In this document: in pieces, positions 5,657 to 7,415 of the stretch
Position numbering within the stretch: position 1 is the stretch's first letter
Layout: each line of letters starts with the position of its first letter
Source: Candidatus Mediterraneibacter stercorigallinarum
Lineage (GTDB): Bacteria > Bacillota > Clostridia > Lachnospirales > Lachnospiraceae
Reading direction: 5' to 3'
Length of the DNA: 7,415 nt
NCBI GenBank assembly: GCA_019116185.1
Contig: DXCD01000025.1
Location: 1-7,415, forward strand
Program-made: the position numbers and the translations under genes
The notes under the pieces: generated by a model
The model's input: the letters and a program-made list of their open reading frames with translations, nothing else
Database searches by the model: none
What the model was told of the DNA's origin: nothing

Positions 5657-7170
5657 GTGAAAACAGGGAAATAACAGAGAAAACAACAACAGAAGAGATC
5701 GAAGAGATTGATATAATGAATCTGGTGGCTGCTTTCTGGAATGGAGTGAAAAAACTCTGGGTACTGCTGGCGCTGATTGTCATTGCATGCACGCTGCGTT
5801 CATATTTCTCCACGAGTTTCTCCTATACGCCGCAGTATGTGGCATCAGCTACGGTATCTGTCACCACGCCCGGTGGAGGGTATATGAATACACAGTCTGC
5901 CCAGGAAATGGCAGAAATATTCCCTTATGTCCTGACCAGCGGCGTGCTTCAGGATGTGGTCGTCAGTGATCTGGGACTTGACTATCTCCCGGGCTCAATC
6001 AGTGTGGAGGCAGAAGAAGACGTAAATATGATCACCATATCTGTCTCTTCGAATGACCCGCAGATGGCGTATAATATCCTGCAGTCCGTGATAGAAAACT
6101 ATCCGAAAGTGGCGGAGTATATATTCGGGCAGACAAACCTGGAGATTCTGGATGAAACCGGGATACCGTCAGACACACAGCGCGAGACTGTGATCCGCGG
6201 CTCCTACAAGAGGGGGGCGCTCCAGGGAATTATCATAAGCGGAGTGATCCTCTGCCTGTATGTATTTTTCAAACGTACAGTGCATTCCAAGGAACAGCTG
6301 AAAAAGCAGATCAATATCAAAGATCTCGGAAGCCTGCCCTATGTGAAACAGAAGAAGAGGAAAAAAGCGGAAAATAATAATATCAATATTTTGAATGAAC
6401 GGATCCCGCCCTTTTACGAGGAGGCTGTGCGGAGACTCAGGATCCGGGTCATGCACGAGCTTGAGCGGCGGGATGGCGGCGTTGTCATGGTAACCAGCTC
6501 CGTGCCCGGAGAGGGAAAGACGACGGCCGCGGTAAATCTGGCGATCGCAATTGCGAAGCAGGGGAAAAGCGTGATCCTCGTGGATTGTGATCCGAGAAAT
6601 CCTTCGATTCAGGCGGCAATGCAGGAGGAAGGAACCCACGAGGGAATCGGGGCGGTGCTCAGGAATGAGATATCCCTGGAGAATGCACTGAGCACAGTGC
6701 CGGAAATAGATGCTGATCTGCGTATCCTTTATGGCGGAGAGCCGAATACTGAAGACGCGGCCCTGCTCGGTTCCAGGAGAATGGGCGAAGTGATAAAGGC
6801 TCTGCGCAGGCATGCAGACTATGTCATACTGGATACTGCGCCCGCGGAGCTTCTGGTGGACGCGTCGCTTCTGGTGAAATATGCAGATTCTGTTTTGTAT
6901 GTAATACGCTGCGATTATACGAAAATGGGTAAGATTAAACGCGGCATTGAAGTGCTGTCCATGCGAAATGCAAATATCCTCGGGTATGTATTCAACGGGG
7001 ATACGAACCGCAGGGAAAGCAGATACGGGTACGGATACGGCGGGTATGGCCGGTACGGCAGATATGGGCGGTATGGCAGATATGGCCGATATGGAAGCTA
7101 CTCCCGATATGGCAGGATGAAAGATACCGGCAAAACGGAAGATGAATTCGGACGTATCATGAAAGAATAG
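5653..7170 (+). CDS. Wzz-domain/BY-kinase fusion 2 (capsular polysaccharide tyrosine autokinase-like)
   Basis: The 505-residue product has the same plan as the preceding gene but with canonical kinase motifs. An acidic N-terminus (residues 14-20) leads to helix one (about 34-47), an outer loop of about 140 residues, and helix two (about 188-206). A basic, Asn-rich linker (KQKKRKK, 232-238) follows. The EX2RX2R motif is intact in EAVRRLR (257-263), Walker A is SSVPGEGKTT (282-291, Lys289), Walker A' is LVDCDPR (Asp311, Asp313; Pro where Leu is usual) and Walker B is VILDTAP (Asp394). The C-terminus carries eleven tyrosines from 458 to 486. The start overlaps the previous stop in ATGA, with no strong ribosome site, which points to coupled translation and similar output. 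Family knowledge predicts intermolecular tyrosine autophosphorylation at the inner membrane face and control of polysaccharide polymerisation and export. Being next to its paralogue suggests mixed rings or division of labour, which is inference. Confidence 0.95.
   Translation: MSENREITEKTTTEEIEEIDIMNLVAAFWNGVKKLWVLLALIVIACTLRSYFSTSFSYTPQYVASATVSVTTPGGGYMNTQSAQEMAEIFPYVLTSGVLQDVVVSDLGLDYLPGSISVEAEEDVNMITISVSSNDPQMAYNILQSVIENYPKVAEYIFGQTNLEILDETGIPSDTQRETVIRGSYKRGALQGIIISGVILCLYVFFKRTVHSKEQLKKQINIKDLGSLPYVKQKKRKKAENNNINILNERIPPFYEEAVRRLRIRVMHELERRDGGVVMVTSSVPGEGKTTAAVNLAIAIAKQGKSVILVDCDPRNPSIQAAMQEEGTHEGIGAVLRNEISLENALSTVPEIDADLRILYGGEPNTEDAALLGSRRMGEVIKALRRHADYVILDTAPAELLVDASLLVKYADSVLYVIRCDYTKMGKIKRGIEVLSMRNANILGYVFNGDTNRRESRYGYGYGGYGRYGRYGRYGRYGRYGSYSRYGRMKDTGKTEDEFGRIMKE
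7024..7110 (+). repeat. Periodic tyrosine tail of kinase 2, with 18-bp DNA repeats
   Basis: Residues 458-486 hold eleven tyrosines; from 462 to 486 every third residue is Tyr, nine in a row, mostly as Tyr-Gly-Arg. At DNA level 18-base units (CGG TAY GGC AGA TAT GGN) repeat at 7051-7068 and 7069-7086, and a diverged third unit fills 7087-7104. Arg is written with CGG, AGA, CGA and AGG, so the protein pattern is kept while the DNA has drifted. Confidence 0.9.
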
Positions 7171-7224
7171 CCGGAAGCTGAATGTATCATGCAGGAGCAG
7201 CAGAAAAGACAAAAAAGAGACTGT

Positions 7225-7231
7225 GGGGAGG
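7225..7231 (+). promoter_or_regulatory. Ribosome binding site of the partial gene at the right edge
   Basis: GGGGAGG lies eight bases before the ATG at 7240 and is among the strongest such sites here. It decides between that ATG and an in-frame ATG at 7189, which has only a weak GGAAG upstream. Confidence 0.75.
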
Positions 7232-7239
7232 CGGAAAAG

Positions 7240-7415
7240 ATGTCAAAGGCGGAGAAAAAAGAATATGAAGAAGCTTTGGATAAGCTGGAGCTGGAAGAAA
7301 AGATGAAAGCAGCGGAAAAGACCGGGAAGAAAGAGCCGGAAGATCAAGCGGAAGCAGAGGAGAAGCTTGAGAAGGAAGACAAAGCGGAAGCAGAGGAAAA
7401 GCTTACGAAGGAAGA
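7240..7415 (+). CDS. Lys/Glu-rich repeat protein, N-terminal part only (cut by window end)
   Basis: The frame from the ATG at 7240 stays open to the window edge, giving the first 58 residues of an unfinished protein. It begins MSKAEKKEYEEALDKLELEE and is dominated by Lys, Glu and Ala, with heptad-like Leu spacing early on, so a charged helix or coiled coil is likely. A twelve-residue unit around AEAEEKL starts to repeat at residue 36. There is no signal peptide or membrane segment in the visible part; a later membrane segment is possible, as charged N-terminal tails occur on several cell-envelope proteins. It follows kinase 2 by 69 bases on the same strand and has a strong ribosome site, so it is probably the next gene of the operon. 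Its family cannot be recognised from this fragment. An in-frame upstream ATG at 7189 would add 17 residues. Confidence 0.65.
   Translation, partial: MSKAEKKEYEEALDKLELEEKMKAAEKTGKKEPEDQAEAEEKLEKEDKAEAEEKLTKE
7345..7415 (+). repeat. 36-bp tandem repeat in the partial Lys/Glu-rich gene
   Basis: Two consecutive 36-base units (7345-7380 and 7381-7415, the second one base short at the window edge) encode the twelve-residue pattern xAEAEEKLxKED. They differ at four bases over three codons (CAA/AAA, GAG/GAA, GAG/ACG), so the duplication is fairly recent. More copies may follow outside the window. Confidence 0.85.

Noticed and set aside
6169..7212. Long open frame on the minus strand opposite kinase 2
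   Set aside because: It is a shadow of the kinase frame; its translation is low in complexity over the tail and shows no domain, and all neighbouring genes are on the plus strand.
1..7415. CRISPR arrays, tRNA or rRNA genes, insertion sequences
   Set aside because: No regularly spaced direct repeats, no cloverleaf-like segment and no transposase motifs or terminal repeats were seen; the only tandem repeats lie within coding tails.

Overview
The window reads as chromosomal DNA of a low-GC-type Gram-positive bacterium of the class Clostridia, most likely a gut Lachnospiraceae. The reasons are strong GGAGG-type ribosome binding sites, a sigma-A promoter with a consensus -10, roughly balanced base composition, a CpsB-type PHP phosphatase (a Firmicutes capsule-regulation protein) and tyrosine/glycine tails on the kinases. 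The family assignment is inference. Every confident gene lies on the + strand and coding density is very high.

Left block (115-2413). A complete half-size ABC exporter (six-helix membrane domain plus ATPase domain) is followed after 52 bases by a small S24/S26-type serine peptidase with a Ser-His signal-peptidase-like pattern and no N-terminal membrane anchor. The pair looks like an export and processing module. Its substrate is not visible and may be encoded upstream of the window.

Right block (2541 to the window end). A well-formed promoter with an extended -10 (2471-2499) opens a tightly packed operon. Its genes are a CpsB/YwqE-like manganese-dependent protein-tyrosine phosphatase, a membrane-anchored extracellular protein with Ig-like (DUF5011-like) repeats, two consecutive bacterial tyrosine kinases each fused to a Wzz chain-length domain, and the start of a Lys/Glu-rich repeat protein cut by the window edge. 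Junctions are back-to-back (TAA then ATG), 5 bases, a 4-base ATGA overlap, and 69 bases.

Taken together, the right block is the regulatory head of an exopolysaccharide or capsule locus. The Wzz/BY-kinase proteins are expected to control polymer length and export through cycles of tyrosine phosphorylation on their C-terminal tails, and the phosphatase would reset them. Three things stand out. There are two fused kinases where the textbook Firmicutes arrangement is one split adaptor/kinase pair. The two kinases differ at key sites: the first has an altered P-loop and lacks the last Arg of the EX2RX2R oligomerisation motif, while the second is canonical. The second carries an 11-tyrosine tail with an almost perfect three-residue period. 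The Ig-like protein between phosphatase and kinases is an unusual extra component.
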